From NCBI GenBank assembly GCA_903844895.1, contig CAIMVM010000317.1:1-48271 (forward strand): a stretch of DNA of 48,271 bases, read 5' to 3'. The position numbers and the translations under genes were made by a program. This document shows positions 15,640 through 25,247 of the stretch, one piece after another. This stretch comes from an uncultured Pseudomonadota bacterium (GTDB taxonomy: Bacteria > Bdellovibrionota_B > Oligoflexia > Oligoflexales > CAIMVM01). Position 1 is the first letter of the stretch; each line of letters starts with the position of its first letter. The notes under the pieces are model-generated. The model did no database searches. It was not told the origin of the DNA and saw only the letters and a list, made by a program, of their open reading frames with translations.

Positions 15640-17820
15640 TTAGCGTAGACGGTGAGAAAACAACAATTCACGATAGCGAGGTAGTTTCCAAAAATCTCCA
15701 GAAACAATGCGTTCCGCTTGATCTGCATGGCTACGAAGAACGTCGGAAATGGCCTTAGTTTCTGCGTGATAGTTTGAAACTGCATGGAGCTCATAACTTT
15801 CACTAGAGATAGGGTTTTCGTTGAAATTCTTTAAGTCTCTAATTCCCTTAAGAAGTCCTGAATAGACCTCTTCGATGTCTTCAATACGTTTACTAAGGTC
15901 TTTCTTTAGCGAGGACGTAAGTGCTTTCTCTAAAACAGCAGAAGAGAGTTGTAGTTGATGTTCAACCGCGGGGATGACGTATTCGACAATCATTTCAGAG
16001 AGTGTTGCATTTTCAATCTCGAGTCTTTTTTGATATTGCTCCATGCGAACTCGGTATCTAGCCAAGACTTCTTCACTTGAAAGAACTTTTGTTTGGGCGA
16101 GAAAGTTTGTTTCTCTGGCATCTAAGAGTACCGAAAGACCTTCATAGGTAGTTTTGGACTCGACGAGGCCTCGTCTTTTGGCTTCCTCTTCCCATGCGCT
16201 AGAGTAGCTGTTTCCGGAGTGCAAGATGCTTTTATTCTCTTGATACAGCTCGTGTATCAAACGAATGACGGCTTCGTCGCGATTTGAGGTTTCTTTCATG
16301 TAACTTTTAAGTCGGTCTTTAGCTTCTTTAAGAGCATGGGCAACGGCTGCATTTACAATAGACATGGGAAAAGCAACGGTGGCAGCAGCGCCTACGCTTC
16401 TAAACTCAAACTTATTTCCAGTAAAGGCACAGGGACTTGTGCGATTTCCATCTGCATAGTCTCGAGTCAGGCTGGTGATTTGTGTGATGCCAAGATTTAT
16501 GTCGCGCTTAGTCTGACTCGACGGTTTATCTAAAAGAGTTAAAGATTCAAAAACTTGCTCGAGCTCTTGACCTAAATAAACTGAGAAAATTTGTGGCGGG
16601 GCTTCATTGAAACCTAATCTCAACTCGTTTCCTCGAGACATCATGCTTGCAGAAATCACTTCGTGATGTTCTGAAAGTGCCTTTAAAATAACGGAAACGA
16701 TGGCGAGGAATCGAAGATTTTGATGGGGGGTTCTTCCTGGATCTAGAAGATTCTCGCCTTTATCGTTAGCTAAACTCCAATTGCAATGTTTTCCTGAACC
16801 GTTGACCCCCGCAAAGGGCTTTTCGTAAAAGAGACATGCGAGACCGTGTCGGTTCGCGACACGTTTCATGACTTCCATCGCTATGGAATTATGATCGGCT
16901 GCCAGAATGACATGTTCAAATATAGGGGCCATCTCATATTGACTAGGAGCCACTTCGTTGTGCCTCGTTTTCACTGGGATGCCGAGTCTATACAGCGTCG
17001 TTTCCATTTCGTCCATAAATGCCAATACACGTTCTGGAATAGATCCAAAATAATGGTCTGCTAGTTTTTGACCTCGCGAAGACACGGCCCCGATAAGAGT
17101 TCGTTTCGCCAGAAGTAAATCAGGTCTTTGCCGAACTAACTCGCTTTCTAAAAGGAAATACTCCTGCTCCACCCCTAGGGTTGGGTAAACTTCTTTTACA
17201 TCTACGTCACCGACAAGCTTTAAGAACTCGCAAGCTTCATCGTTTAAAGCTTCTACTGAGCGAAGCAAAGGTGTTTTATTGTCGAGTGCTTGGCCATGAA
17301 ATCCGACAAAAACGGAAGGTATACAAAGAGTCCTCGTCCCGCCGTTTTCAACGATGAACAACGAGGATGTATGGTCCCATGCCGTGTAGCCTCTGGCCTC
17401 AAATGTGGACCGCATACCTCCTGAGGGAAGACTTGAAGCATCTGGTTCCCCTTGCACTAATTGAGTGCCAGAAAATCGCTCAATAACCGTTCCCACGTGG
17501 ATCGAGGTAGACTGCATGGCAATAAATGCATCATGCTTTTCGGCTGTCATACCGTTCATGGGCTGAAACCAATGACAGAAATGAGTGGAGCCTTTAGAAA
17601 TAGCCCATTCTTTTATGATCTGCGCAATAGCGTCAGCCGTTTTAGGTTGAACTTTCTTTTTGTGGTCGAGGCATTTTTGGAGGTCTAGGAACTCTTCAGA
17701 AGCGAGTCTGTTTCGAATCTGACTGAGCGTCAAAGTAAGTTCACCGAAAAATTCGGACACAGGCAACCGCATAGGTTTATTGCCAGTGGATGGCGCATGA
17801 CTTTCATACGTTGTTTTCAT
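15640..17820 (-). CDS. glnN: glutamine synthetase type III
   Basis: A 726-residue GSIII, the long form (usual length about 700-730, against about 450 for GSI). It makes glutamine from glutamate, ammonia and ATP in the cytoplasm. GSIII hallmarks include 'THFCHWFQPMNGMTAEKHD' near the N-terminus, 'TLGVEQEYFL', the central 'TRHNEVAPSQYEMAPIFE', the ATP-site 'GVNGSGKHCNWSL', and 'SRGNELRLGFNEAPP'. AAGG lies about 11 nt before the ATG. The gene is divergent from the adenosine-deaminase-like gene, with 243 bases between. No PII or NtrC gene is in the window. The transcript runs into the candidate structured RNA region. Confidence 0.96.
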   Translation of the reverse strand: MKTTYESHAPSTGNKPMRLPVSEFFGELTLTLSQIRNRLASEEFLDLQKCLDHKKKVQPKTADAIAQIIKEWAISKGSTHFCHWFQPMNGMTAEKHDAFIAMQSTSIHVGTVIERFSGTQLVQGEPDASSLPSGGMRSTFEARGYTAWDHTSSLFIVENGGTRTLCIPSVFVGFHGQALDNKTPLLRSVEALNDEACEFLKLVGDVDVKEVYPTLGVEQEYFLLESELVRQRPDLLLAKRTLIGAVSSRGQKLADHYFGSIPERVLAFMDEMETTLYRLGIPVKTRHNEVAPSQYEMAPIFEHVILAADHNSIAMEVMKRVANRHGLACLFYEKPFAGVNGSGKHCNWSLANDKGENLLDPGRTPHQNLRFLAIVSVILKALSEHHEVISASMMSRGNELRLGFNEAPPQIFSVYLGQELEQVFESLTLLDKPSSQTKRDINLGITQITSLTRDYADGNRTSPCAFTGNKFEFRSVGAAATVAFPMSIVNAAVAHALKEAKDRLKSYMKETSNRDEAVIRLIHELYQENKSILHSGNSYSSAWEEEAKRRGLVESKTTYEGLSVLLDARETNFLAQTKVLSSEEVLARYRVRMEQYQKRLEIENATLSEMIVEYVIPAVEHQLQLSSAVLEKALTSSLKKDLSKRIEDIEEVYSGLLKGIRDLKNFNENPISSESYELHAVSNYHAETKAISDVLRSHADQAERIVSGDFWKLPRYRELLFSHRLR

Positions 17821-18063
17821 ACTTACTTGACCTTGCCTGCTGCCGGATTCGCTTTCGATTCAGCTGTTAGCGATTCTCATAGGAGACCACTAAAAACCAA
17901 AAACAGGGAACCCTTAAAAGGTGAAATCACATCTCTTGCCGGGATCATGGACCCTGGTAAAGGACGCCTATCTTCTAGCGGCAAATGAAAAGGGATGCAA
18001 GTGGAAACTAAATGCTGTAATTCAAAGCTTTAAGGCCGCTTGTTTAGGAATTAGGGACAGACT

Positions 18064-19311
18064 ATGTTACTTTATGACCATCATGTACATGCTTTCGGCT
18101 GCATTCATCCAGAAGACTTGTGGAACTATTTGCACAAAACCGGCCGAGAACGCAAAGGGTATATGGACTGGTATGCGCAGACCTATGAACAAGCTTTCTT
18201 AGAAAAGCCAGATTGGGAAAAATGGCTTTCGTCAAAAAGCTTAGACGATTTTTCTAGGTTCTATCTCTGCGAAGCACCTCTAAATTTTGCTCAATTTCAA
18301 GCCAAGTTCAACTTGATCATCGCCTTATGTGACCTGGGCCCCAAAAGTATAGACTTGCTTGAGATTGCAATGGACAGGCATGCCCTACAAGGGCTTAAAC
18401 AGGTCGAATATAGGTTTCCCCTACCGGTGCGGCTGAGTCAAGAGGACATGTATGTTTACTTCGAACTTGTGTCACAGCTTTTGCAAAGAGTGAATGAAAG
18501 GTATCGAGGGCAGTTTATCGCCACCGCGGCATTTACGTTGCCTCGCGAGATGGCTTGGTATCCACTCCACTATCAATGGCTCAAGCTTTGGATGGAAAAG
18601 CATCCTAAGAAAGTGCTTTTCTTTACTGCGATTGATTTTTCATACTTTGAAGAAAATGATGAAATTTTGGAAAAAAAGCGTTTTTTCAGTAGGGTTAAAG
18701 AGGATAATTTTCAAAATCCGGATCTTGCTCTCGCTATTTTAGTTCACGTTGGGGAGACTTTTGAGAGTATACCTGCTGGACTCAGTATGCTTCGTGTTCT
18801 CGAAGCAGCGAAACTGGGAGTAGACCGCATAGGGCACGGCTCCGTGTTGGGGTTCAACTTTAAGCACAATCTGCTAAGGCCCCAAACTCAAGTCTTGTCT
18901 CATGATATCTTGCAGGGAATCCATTCGAGAATGAAAGCGCATGGCCTTACCTGGGACTATGAGCTCAAGGACCAAACGATAACCGAAGAGCAAAGCATGC
19001 TAGCCGAGCTCCAGGAGCAGGTGCTGAGACTGATAAAAAAGATGAAAACTCCTTTTGAGCATTGTCCCAGCTCCTCCAGCCGACTCTCTGGGTCCTCCCA
19101 ATCCACTCTCGGAGCTTTTTTAAGACACAATATAGACACCTTGATCTGTTCTGATGATCCAGGAATCTTTAGCACGACCCTGCAAAAGGAGTTCTACTTT
19201 GCGAATCATCAGTTTCCAGAACTAACTATAGACGTCCAAAATCAATTAGCCCATGCCCATCGTTCCGAGGTTATGTCTGGAAAAATTCAAGTCGCGTCAC
19301 GTCTTTTTTAA
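18064..19311 (+). CDS. adenosine deaminase-family metal hydrolase
   Basis: A 415-residue amidohydrolase of the adenosine/AMP deaminase type. Metal and catalytic motifs run in order: H-x-H in 'YDHHVHAFGCI' at the N-terminus; 'LVHVGETFES', corresponding to the H-A-G-E motif with the proton-shuttle Glu; 'DRIGHGSVLG' with the metal/catalytic His; 'FEHCPSSSSRL', corresponding to the E-x-C-P-x-S-N motif; and 'LICSDDPGIFSTTLQKEF' with the metal-binding Asp pair. The likely reaction is hydrolytic deamination of a purine nucleoside, but an 80-residue N-terminal helical region and the HVGE variation leave the exact substrate open. AGGG lies about 8 nt before the ATG. It is divergent from glnN, and a link through ammonia release is plausible. 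Confidence 0.85.
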   Translation: MLLYDHHVHAFGCIHPEDLWNYLHKTGRERKGYMDWYAQTYEQAFLEKPDWEKWLSSKSLDDFSRFYLCEAPLNFAQFQAKFNLIIALCDLGPKSIDLLEIAMDRHALQGLKQVEYRFPLPVRLSQEDMYVYFELVSQLLQRVNERYRGQFIATAAFTLPREMAWYPLHYQWLKLWMEKHPKKVLFFTAIDFSYFEENDEILEKKRFFSRVKEDNFQNPDLALAILVHVGETFESIPAGLSMLRVLEAAKLGVDRIGHGSVLGFNFKHNLLRPQTQVLSHDILQGIHSRMKAHGLTWDYELKDQTITEEQSMLAELQEQVLRLIKKMKTPFEHCPSSSSRLSGSSQSTLGAFLRHNIDTLICSDDPGIFSTTLQKEFYFANHQFPELTIDVQNQLAHAHRSEVMSGKIQVASRLF

Positions 19312-19359
19312 TACCATCGATCGCAAATGAATGGGAACATCTCAACTTGCCGGCAAAAG

Positions 19360-20208
19360 TTACTTCGACAGAACGATATATCCAGCGCCGTTTGACAGAA
19401 AACCTGCATCAGACTTGAATTTGGCAACACAAACATTATGCGCAAGATTTACTCTGTAAATCGTATTGTTTCCTGAACCAGAAACTATATCGGCCGCCAC
19501 TTTGGAGAAAGTTCCAATTTTATAGGAAACATTTTGATTATCAGTTAAGAAGTATACCGAATAGTTGTCTCCGATGCTGTTGGCTTCAAGAGTGCCCGTA
19601 ACTTTGCTGCCACCCACAATAAAACCACCAGCAAATATCCCACCAGAATCTTTAAATCTCAGATATCGATTGTTTAAACTTCCACCCACGCTTGAAGTGG
19701 GAGTCCCACTCACGCTTACGTGTAGTTGGCCATCTGAGGTGGCGATGTCATATTTTGCACCATCAATAGTAGACGGGCTATTTCCAGTCACACAAGTCAG
19801 TGATTCAGAACTCTCAGAAACGGTAGTATCCGTGGGACGTGCGGCAGATGAATCGCGACAAACGAGTTCCATGCGGTCTGAAAACGCAATTGCGCCTGAG
19901 GAACAAGTGACAGTGCCACTTTCGGCAGTCACGAGGAATCTTGGGAAATAATCACTTTCTGACAGCTCAGTCGCTCCAGAATCGCTAAGATCGTTAATTT
20001 GCATGGAACGAGTTTCTTCTTGTTGCACAAAGGACACTTTTACATCTTCAAAGGCTTTATCACCATAAACTAATTTATAAGCCGACATTCCGTCAAAACT
20101 AAGCGTTGCGTTTGAGGATGATGATGAACCAGTTTTGATTTCGCTGTCTTTCGCGCCATAGCAGTTGACAAAAGCAAGTGAGACAAGCATTAGGTTTAGT
20201 TTTTTCAT
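19360..20208 (-). CDS. predicted lipoprotein, second gene of a coupled pair
   Basis: A 282-residue exported protein with a Ser/Gly/Thr-rich, beta-strand-like body and no recognised domain. I place the start at ATG 20208 (MKKLNLMLVSLAFVNC). It overlaps the TGA of the upstream gene as ATGA, and gives a proper signal with Cys16; an ATG 18 bases earlier lies inside the upstream gene. The residue before Cys is Asn, which is unusual for a lipobox, so lipidation is probable but not sure. Four further Cys sit in pairs, suggesting disulphides. Confidence 0.7.
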   Translation of the reverse strand: MKKLNLMLVSLAFVNCYGAKDSEIKTGSSSSSNATLSFDGMSAYKLVYGDKAFEDVKVSFVQQEETRSMQINDLSDSGATELSESDYFPRFLVTAESGTVTCSSGAIAFSDRMELVCRDSSAARPTDTTVSESSESLTCVTGNSPSTIDGAKYDIATSDGQLHVSVSGTPTSSVGGSLNNRYLRFKDSGGIFAGGFIVGGSKVTGTLEANSIGDNYSVYFLTDNQNVSYKIGTFSKVAADIVSGSGNNTIYRVNLAHNVCVAKFKSDAGFLSNGAGYIVLSK

Positions 20209-21128
20209 CGTGTAGTACCCTCGCAAATGGCAGTGAGAGGTTTTGACTTAAGGTAGTTTTCCAGCGTAAAGACGGTCTCTTTGCCACGACATTGCCGCCC
20301 TCTTACTTCCCAAAGAATTTCCGCCTTAATCGAGGGACCTTTGAGCCCGTTAAAGACGGCGTCTTTCAAATATCTTACTTTTATATTCGTCACGTCCTGA
20401 TCGTTAGCATCCAAGTACAGGGAATAGATGCCCTGAGCATTTTTATTCACTGCGATCAAGAGATACTTCTCGCCGTGTGCACTCTCTAGCTGTTGGGTAT
20501 TGCTAAAGATCAATTTTCCTGAGTTGTCCCTTTCCGGAGTGCGAGAGCTACAGAGGCTAGACGTACTGGTTCCAGATAGGCACGCATCTAGGGTTTCCCC
20601 AATTTTGTTGATGACGGTTCCCCAGTTAGCGTTTGTATTTGTTTGAGCTTGTAACCTTGCGCAGCGCACTCTAGAGTCAATTTGCGAACACTCGTATCCC
20701 GCAGGGCTGCAATAGTCAGTCATTCCTTCAATCCGATTATTTGTCCCACATGGTCCCATCAGAAGAGATATGCAAGAATTAGTATTGTTTTCAGTTGCTA
20801 ATCCTGGCTGCGTGCATGCCCGTGAGTTGTAGCCTGGACAGTCTATCGCAGTGGGATCATGAGTGCATTTTTCTCTTAAGACATCTGCTGCAGACCGAGT
20901 CTCTCTATCTTCAGGACAAGTATCTGATCGTGATATGGTACTTCCATCTCTGCACTCTCGAGTTTTTACTTCTTCCGGGGAGCCGGCCGACAAATCCCTC
21001 TGACAATTGTCCCGAGAAGGAGTCTGAAAACCTTCGCAAACTGGCTTAAGACCCGCAGGCTTGTTTGCTGGCCTTGAACATGCCGCTATCCCAACTAGAG
21101 CTAGAAACAAAATTAAAGCTTTTGACAT
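20205..21128 (-). CDS. Cys-rich predicted lipoprotein, first gene of a coupled pair
   Basis: A 307-residue lipoprotein with a classic signal: LFLALVGIAAC, lipid Cys17. Residues 18-165 contain about 15 Cys in short loops (for example 'CQRDLSAGSPEEVK' and 'CGTNNRIEGMTDYC'), so this half is probably heavily disulphide-bonded. The C-terminal half (about 175-307) is a beta-rich domain with few Cys. I recognise neither. GGAG stands 8 nt before the ATG. It overlaps the downstream lipoprotein gene by ATGA, so the two products are probably made in similar amounts and may act together. Confidence 0.78.
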   Translation of the reverse strand: MSKALILFLALVGIAACSRPANKPAGLKPVCEGFQTPSRDNCQRDLSAGSPEEVKTRECRDGSTISRSDTCPEDRETRSAADVLREKCTHDPTAIDCPGYNSRACTQPGLATENNTNSCISLLMGPCGTNNRIEGMTDYCSPAGYECSQIDSRVRCARLQAQTNTNANWGTVINKIGETLDACLSGTSTSSLCSSRTPERDNSGKLIFSNTQQLESAHGEKYLLIAVNKNAQGIYSLYLDANDQDVTNIKVRYLKDAVFNGLKGPSIKAEILWEVRGRQCRGKETVFTLENYLKSKPLTAICEGTTR

Positions 21129-21635
21129 GGAGGTGACTCCCTATAGTAAAAAGGAACGAAGCTATATCGGAGGGGGTAGCGAAATTCGAAAGATATTTTT
21201 TTATCTCTTAAAAAACGGATTACATTCCATGTGTTAGGTTGAGGTGGTTGGGTTATTTCTCAAACCATTCCAGAGTTTAGGTGAGAGAGTTTAGGGCTAC
21301 GCAGGTGAGCGACCTTCAAGACTCAGGATCGTTTTTTTCAAATGGAAGATCTTTGGGAATTAGAAAAGAAAACAGCGGGAACCTTTTTAAATAAACCCCT
21401 TACCTCGCTTTAAAAGAGCCGTTTCTCATTGTGCTGCAAAACTTTTAATAGAGAAAGATCGCCCCAAGATCTAACACGCCAGGATCAGGGAGAATTGCGA
21501 GATGGGTGTTCTTTTTAAAAGAAAGTTATTTAGAGGCGTTCCTCCATAACGTTTCCTCAGCTAAATCCTAGAAGCTTTCAAGTTCTTTAACCTATTGAGG
21601 TATAATAGGTTATGAGGATATCAAATTGAGGTACT
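21129..21635. other. intergenic stretch between divergent units; no gene seen
   Basis: About 500 bases between the lipoprotein pair (minus) and tldD (plus). Frames are broken by many stops. Short protein-like stretches occur, but none has a start and ribosome site. It must hold both promoters; the tldD one is listed separately. Confidence 0.5.
21589..21611 (+). promoter_or_regulatory. tldD promoter -10 inside a dyad
   Basis: A perfect -10 TATAAT (21601-21606) lies between and partly inside inverted repeats AACCTAT (21589-21595) and ATAGGTT (21605-21611). The -35 is weak (about TCAAGT at 21578). A weak -35 with a dyad over the -10 suggests regulation by a protein bound here. Confidence 0.45.
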
Positions 21636-23096
21636 ATGACTTATTTAGCGGGCGGCATAAAGAATTCCTTCGATCACAAAATTATTGAATCGTTTCATGA
21701 CGATCTGCGTAAAGATTTTGGCATTCTTTTGGGCTTGGCACGAGCCGCGGGAGCTGATTTCGCCGAATTCTTTTTAGAACGCCGGAGTACCTTTAGGGCA
21801 TCAAGTCAAAATCAGAAAATTGCTGCGATTAATCCTATGTTAGAAACCGGGATTGGTCTTCGAATTCGAAAAGGAACTGAAGATGCTTTTGTTTGTGGAA
21901 GCGAACTTTCGCTCTACTCAGCATACAAGTTATTGCAGCGTTGCCTGGAGATAGCAGGCTTAGACATCCCCAAAAACTCGAGTTTAATCCCAGAAGTCAA
22001 TCTTGGTCCCTTAAATGATTATGCTTCCCTCCATAAAAAATTCGACTTTGAGAAACAGCTTCCTGGCACCAAAGAAGTTGCTGAGAGGATCCACGACCTC
22101 GATTTAAAGCTGTGGAAACAGGTGAAGTTTATCGAATCTTCTGGAGTTTCTGCCTTTATCGATCATCAAGATATACTCGTTCTTTCGACAGACGGTGTCT
22201 TTGCCCGTGACATTCGGTTAAATCAGCAAGTTATGGCTAATGCTTTTGCTTTTGAAAGTGGTGACCGCTGTGATGTTAGAGAATCAGTTGGCGGCACTTC
22301 TGATCCTACTTTTATTCAAAAAATAAAAAGTGATGCCTTGGTAGATCAGTTGGCTAAGCGCAGCGCTGAGATGTTGCATGCTTCCTATGTGGAAAGTGGC
22401 GAGTACCCGGTTGTTTTAGGGAATGGATTTGGGGGCGTAATCTTTCATGAAGCTTGTGGCCATTTACTAGAAACAACTTCAGTACGCAAAAAGAGCTCCC
22501 CTTTTACCGAGTTAAAAGGTCAAAAGATCGCGCATCAAGCAGTAACAGCATGGGATGAAGGGTTGACCGAAAATGCATACGGAAGCATAAGTATGGATGA
22601 TGAAGGGATGCCAGCCCAGAGAACTCTTTTGATTGAAAATGGAATCTTAAAGAATTTTCTTGCCGATCGAAATGGTTCCTTAGAAACTCAACATCCAAGA
22701 ACCGGTAGCGGCCGTAGACAAGACTACCGATTTGCGCCCACGAGCCGAATGCGAAATACCTTTATAGCTGCCGGCACCTATTCCCCAGAGGATCTGCTAA
22801 GTTCTGTGGACAAGGGAATCTATGCTTTGAAGCTAGGAGGGGGATCCGTTGAACCCACGGGAGATTTTAATTTTGCTATTGCAAGTGCTTGGCTTATTGA
22901 AAAAGGAAAACTAACCAAACCCTTAAAAGGGGCAACGGCCATTGGCAAGGGGCAAGAAGTTTTGGAACGTATTTCCATGTGCGCTAACGACCTTGAGCTG
23001 GTGCCGGGCGCGTGTGGATCCATTAGTGGAACCATTTGGACAACCGTAGGCCAACCTCATATTAAGGTTGACCGCCTGACAATAGGAGGGAGGTGA
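21636..23096 (+). CDS. tldD: TldD metalloprotease subunit
   Basis: A 486-residue TldD. The active-site motif H-E-x-x-x-H is seen in 'VIFHEACGHLLE' (His271, Glu272, His276), and the distal Cys-containing segment is 'ISMCANDLELVPG' followed by 'GQPHIKVDRLTIGGR'. In E. coli TldD and TldE form a heterodimeric zinc protease that cleaves unfolded or modified peptides (microcin B17 maturation, CcdA degradation); TldD carries the metal. GAGG stands 4 nt before the ATG. It is followed after 3 bases by the tldE homologue. Confidence 0.95.
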   Translation: MTYLAGGIKNSFDHKIIESFHDDLRKDFGILLGLARAAGADFAEFFLERRSTFRASSQNQKIAAINPMLETGIGLRIRKGTEDAFVCGSELSLYSAYKLLQRCLEIAGLDIPKNSSLIPEVNLGPLNDYASLHKKFDFEKQLPGTKEVAERIHDLDLKLWKQVKFIESSGVSAFIDHQDILVLSTDGVFARDIRLNQQVMANAFAFESGDRCDVRESVGGTSDPTFIQKIKSDALVDQLAKRSAEMLHASYVESGEYPVVLGNGFGGVIFHEACGHLLETTSVRKKSSPFTELKGQKIAHQAVTAWDEGLTENAYGSISMDDEGMPAQRTLLIENGILKNFLADRNGSLETQHPRTGSGRRQDYRFAPTSRMRNTFIAAGTYSPEDLLSSVDKGIYALKLGGGSVEPTGDFNFAIASAWLIEKGKLTKPLKGATAIGKGQEVLERISMCANDLELVPGACGSISGTIWTTVGQPHIKVDRLTIGGR

Positions 23097-23099
23097 TCC

Positions 23100-24425
23100 A
23101 TGCAAAAGGAACAAATTTTTGAACACTTGTCAAAAGAGGCTCAGAAAATAGGAATTTCTGAGTGGGACCTAAGTGGAAGCTCTTCTCTATCTACGTCGGT
23201 AGCTGTCATGGGGGGCAAGGTTGACAAAATCCAAACTCGCGACGCCTTAAGCTTTGGACTTAGAGTCATGACCAAGGAATCATTTGGCTACATCAGTTCC
23301 AGCGACTTAAGCGGCCCTGGACTATCTAAAGCTTTAAAACTTGCCAAGGACATCGCTGAACTTAGGTTGACCGACACTTCGCCTCATCTTACGGCGAGTT
23401 CGATGGAAAAATTTGCGATTCCCGAACGCAAACTCGCCCCTGAAACTGATGTTAGACAACTTTCCCAAAAGCTATTAGAGATGGAACGAGAGGTCTTGAA
23501 AGCTGATCCTGCCTTCAAAAAAATTCCTTACAATGGCATCGGTGAGTATTCTGGAAAGCGATTCTATTTAAATTCCATAGGATCCATGCGTGAAGAGTCT
23601 TTTCAAAACTCATGGGTCTATCTTTACTTGTTAGCAGAAGCAGAAGGAAAAAAAGCACGCAAAACCTATTGCTATGAGCAGGCACTTTCTTTTGCAGATT
23701 TACAAATTTCCAAATGTGTCCAGGATACCATTAACAACGGAAAGTTTGTTCTCGACTATGTTCCAGCAAGCACAGGGAAGAGACAAATCTGCTTTCACCC
23801 TAAAGCTTTTTTAACGCTGCTGAGTGCTTTTTCTAATATTTGGAATGCCCGTCTCATATTGGATGGAAAGAGTTTAGTAAAAAAGGATCAAATCGGTGCA
23901 ACATTTGCGAGTCCTTCCTTTTCTTTGGTGGATTCCCCCCGCCACCCTTTCCACCTAAACCCCGTCTGGTTCGACGACGAAGGGGTAAAGGCTCAGGAAA
24001 TGTCGATTTTTGAGGGAGGTGTTTTAAGAAATTTAGTTCACAACGAAGAAACAGCTCGCGCCTTTGATAAAAGAGCTACCGGCAATGCCATTTCTGGACC
24101 TAGGAGTTCTGCATCCCATCATTATTTATCAGTGCCAGCGGGAACCCGAGATCAAGATTGGGGCGAAGAGCAGGGGGCTGTTTATGTTGAGGAACTTCAT
24201 GCCCTCCATGCCGGAATTCAAAGTTTACAAGGTTCTTTTTCTCTTCCATTCGACGGTCAGATCGCCGTAGATGGTAAGAAAAGAAGCATTGATTCCGGTC
24301 TTATTTCAGGCGATATTTTGTCACTTTTGCAAAATATAGTTTCTATAGGAAAGACCTGTGAGGTGACGACTGCGGGTTATGCTCCTAAAATTTGGGTGGA
24401 TGAAATATCGGTAACTGCGGGCTAA
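23100..24425 (+). CDS. tldE: TldE/PmbA protease subunit
   Basis: A 441-residue partner of TldD. It has the shared fold but no H-E-x-x-x-H, as expected for TldE. Family segments include 'RDALSFGLRVMTKESFGY', 'GKRFYLNSIG', 'RATGNAISGPRSSASH' and a terminal 'TAGYAPKIWVDEISV'. It is translated from an almost perfect anti-16S sequence, AGGGAGGTGATCC, immediately before the ATG, three bases after the tldD stop. The pair is surely one operon. Confidence 0.94.
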   Translation: MQKEQIFEHLSKEAQKIGISEWDLSGSSSLSTSVAVMGGKVDKIQTRDALSFGLRVMTKESFGYISSSDLSGPGLSKALKLAKDIAELRLTDTSPHLTASSMEKFAIPERKLAPETDVRQLSQKLLEMEREVLKADPAFKKIPYNGIGEYSGKRFYLNSIGSMREESFQNSWVYLYLLAEAEGKKARKTYCYEQALSFADLQISKCVQDTINNGKFVLDYVPASTGKRQICFHPKAFLTLLSAFSNIWNARLILDGKSLVKKDQIGATFASPSFSLVDSPRHPFHLNPVWFDDEGVKAQEMSIFEGGVLRNLVHNEETARAFDKRATGNAISGPRSSASHHYLSVPAGTRDQDWGEEQGAVYVEELHALHAGIQSLQGSFSLPFDGQIAVDGKKRSIDSGLISGDILSLLQNIVSIGKTCEVTTAGYAPKIWVDEISVTAG

Positions 24426-24521
24426 TCTTGGAATAGAGTAAATTACTTTAAGAGTGAAATGTATTTTGAGTTTGCAAAGAATGGATTTAAAATAGTCCTA
24501 CAATTAACCTGGAGTTTAAAA

Positions 24522-25190
24522 ATGAGAAATTTGGCAAAGATCACTACCCTTGCAGCTACCTGGGTATTGTCCCAAAATGCGTTTGCAATTCTTGACCTTC
24601 AAGCTGGAATTGGTAACAGAACTGGTACCTTTTCGCCAGACAGCTCTAGGGCTGCTGATTCTTCCCTCGAGGGTCAGACCATGCAAGCGTCAGCGCATTT
24701 TCACGTATTGCCCATCCCGATGTTTACCCTAGGAGTTGGCCTTGGAATATCCACGTTTTCTTCAAACGATAAAGCAAAGGTCGCCTATACAGGTTCTGAT
24801 ACTACTGTAGAGGCATCAGCATCTTTAGATAACATCTCTGGTCTTTCCGTTGGCCCTGATGTTATATTCGGAGTGTCTATCCCGGCGACTGATTTGATGC
24901 CTTTTTTAAGGTATAATTATGCTTTAAATGTTTGGAAAGGCAAGGCTACCATAGATGTTGGAGTTGAGACTCAGACCTTTGATGCTGCATTGAAAGGCAC
25001 AGGATCGATCATGGGCTTAGGACTAGCGTGGTCGCCGATTCCTCTTTTTGCAATCACCGGTGAGTACCAGATGCAAAACGACGAACTCTCTGTGCCAGAA
25101 GTGAAGACCTCTGGAGGCATTAATTTTCCAAAAGCAGAAAATAAATTTAAATCTACCACTATCTTAGTGGGCGCTATGTTCAATTTATAG
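24522..25190 (+). CDS. outer-membrane beta-barrel-like protein
   Basis: About 222 residues. I choose ATG 24522 (MRNLAKITTLAATWVLSQNAFA) because it gives a clean signal peptide with an A-F-A cleavage site and has TGGAG upstream; an ATG at 24459 would add 21 residues before the signal. The mature chain alternates hydrophobic and polar residues in Gly-rich strands of 8-10, such as 'FTLGVGLGIST' and 'IMGLGLAWSPIPLFAITG', and ends in 'STTILVGAMFNL', like a small outer-membrane barrel. It lies 96 bases after tldE and may be a separate unit. A terminator follows. Confidence 0.75.
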   Translation: MRNLAKITTLAATWVLSQNAFAILDLQAGIGNRTGTFSPDSSRAADSSLEGQTMQASAHFHVLPIPMFTLGVGLGISTFSSNDKAKVAYTGSDTTVEASASLDNISGLSVGPDVIFGVSIPATDLMPFLRYNYALNVWKGKATIDVGVETQTFDAALKGTGSIMGLGLAWSPIPLFAITGEYQMQNDELSVPEVKTSGGINFPKAENKFKSTTILVGAMFNL

Positions 25191-25206
25191 CCTAGAACTA
25201 ACTTTT

Positions 25207-25247
25207 AAGCCCTAGTAGGTGTCCTCCTTCTAGGGCTTCTTTTATTT
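25207..25247 (+). terminator. intrinsic terminator after the barrel gene
   Basis: A 9-bp stem AAGCCCTAG (25207-25215) / CTAGGGCTT (25230-25238) is followed by CTTTTATTTT. Its T-run overlaps the last codons of the convergent protease gene. Confidence 0.85.

Noticed and set aside
17921-18202. 93-codon frame from GTG overlapping the adenosine-deaminase-like gene
   Set aside because: Weak start context and a long overlap with a strongly supported gene in another frame.
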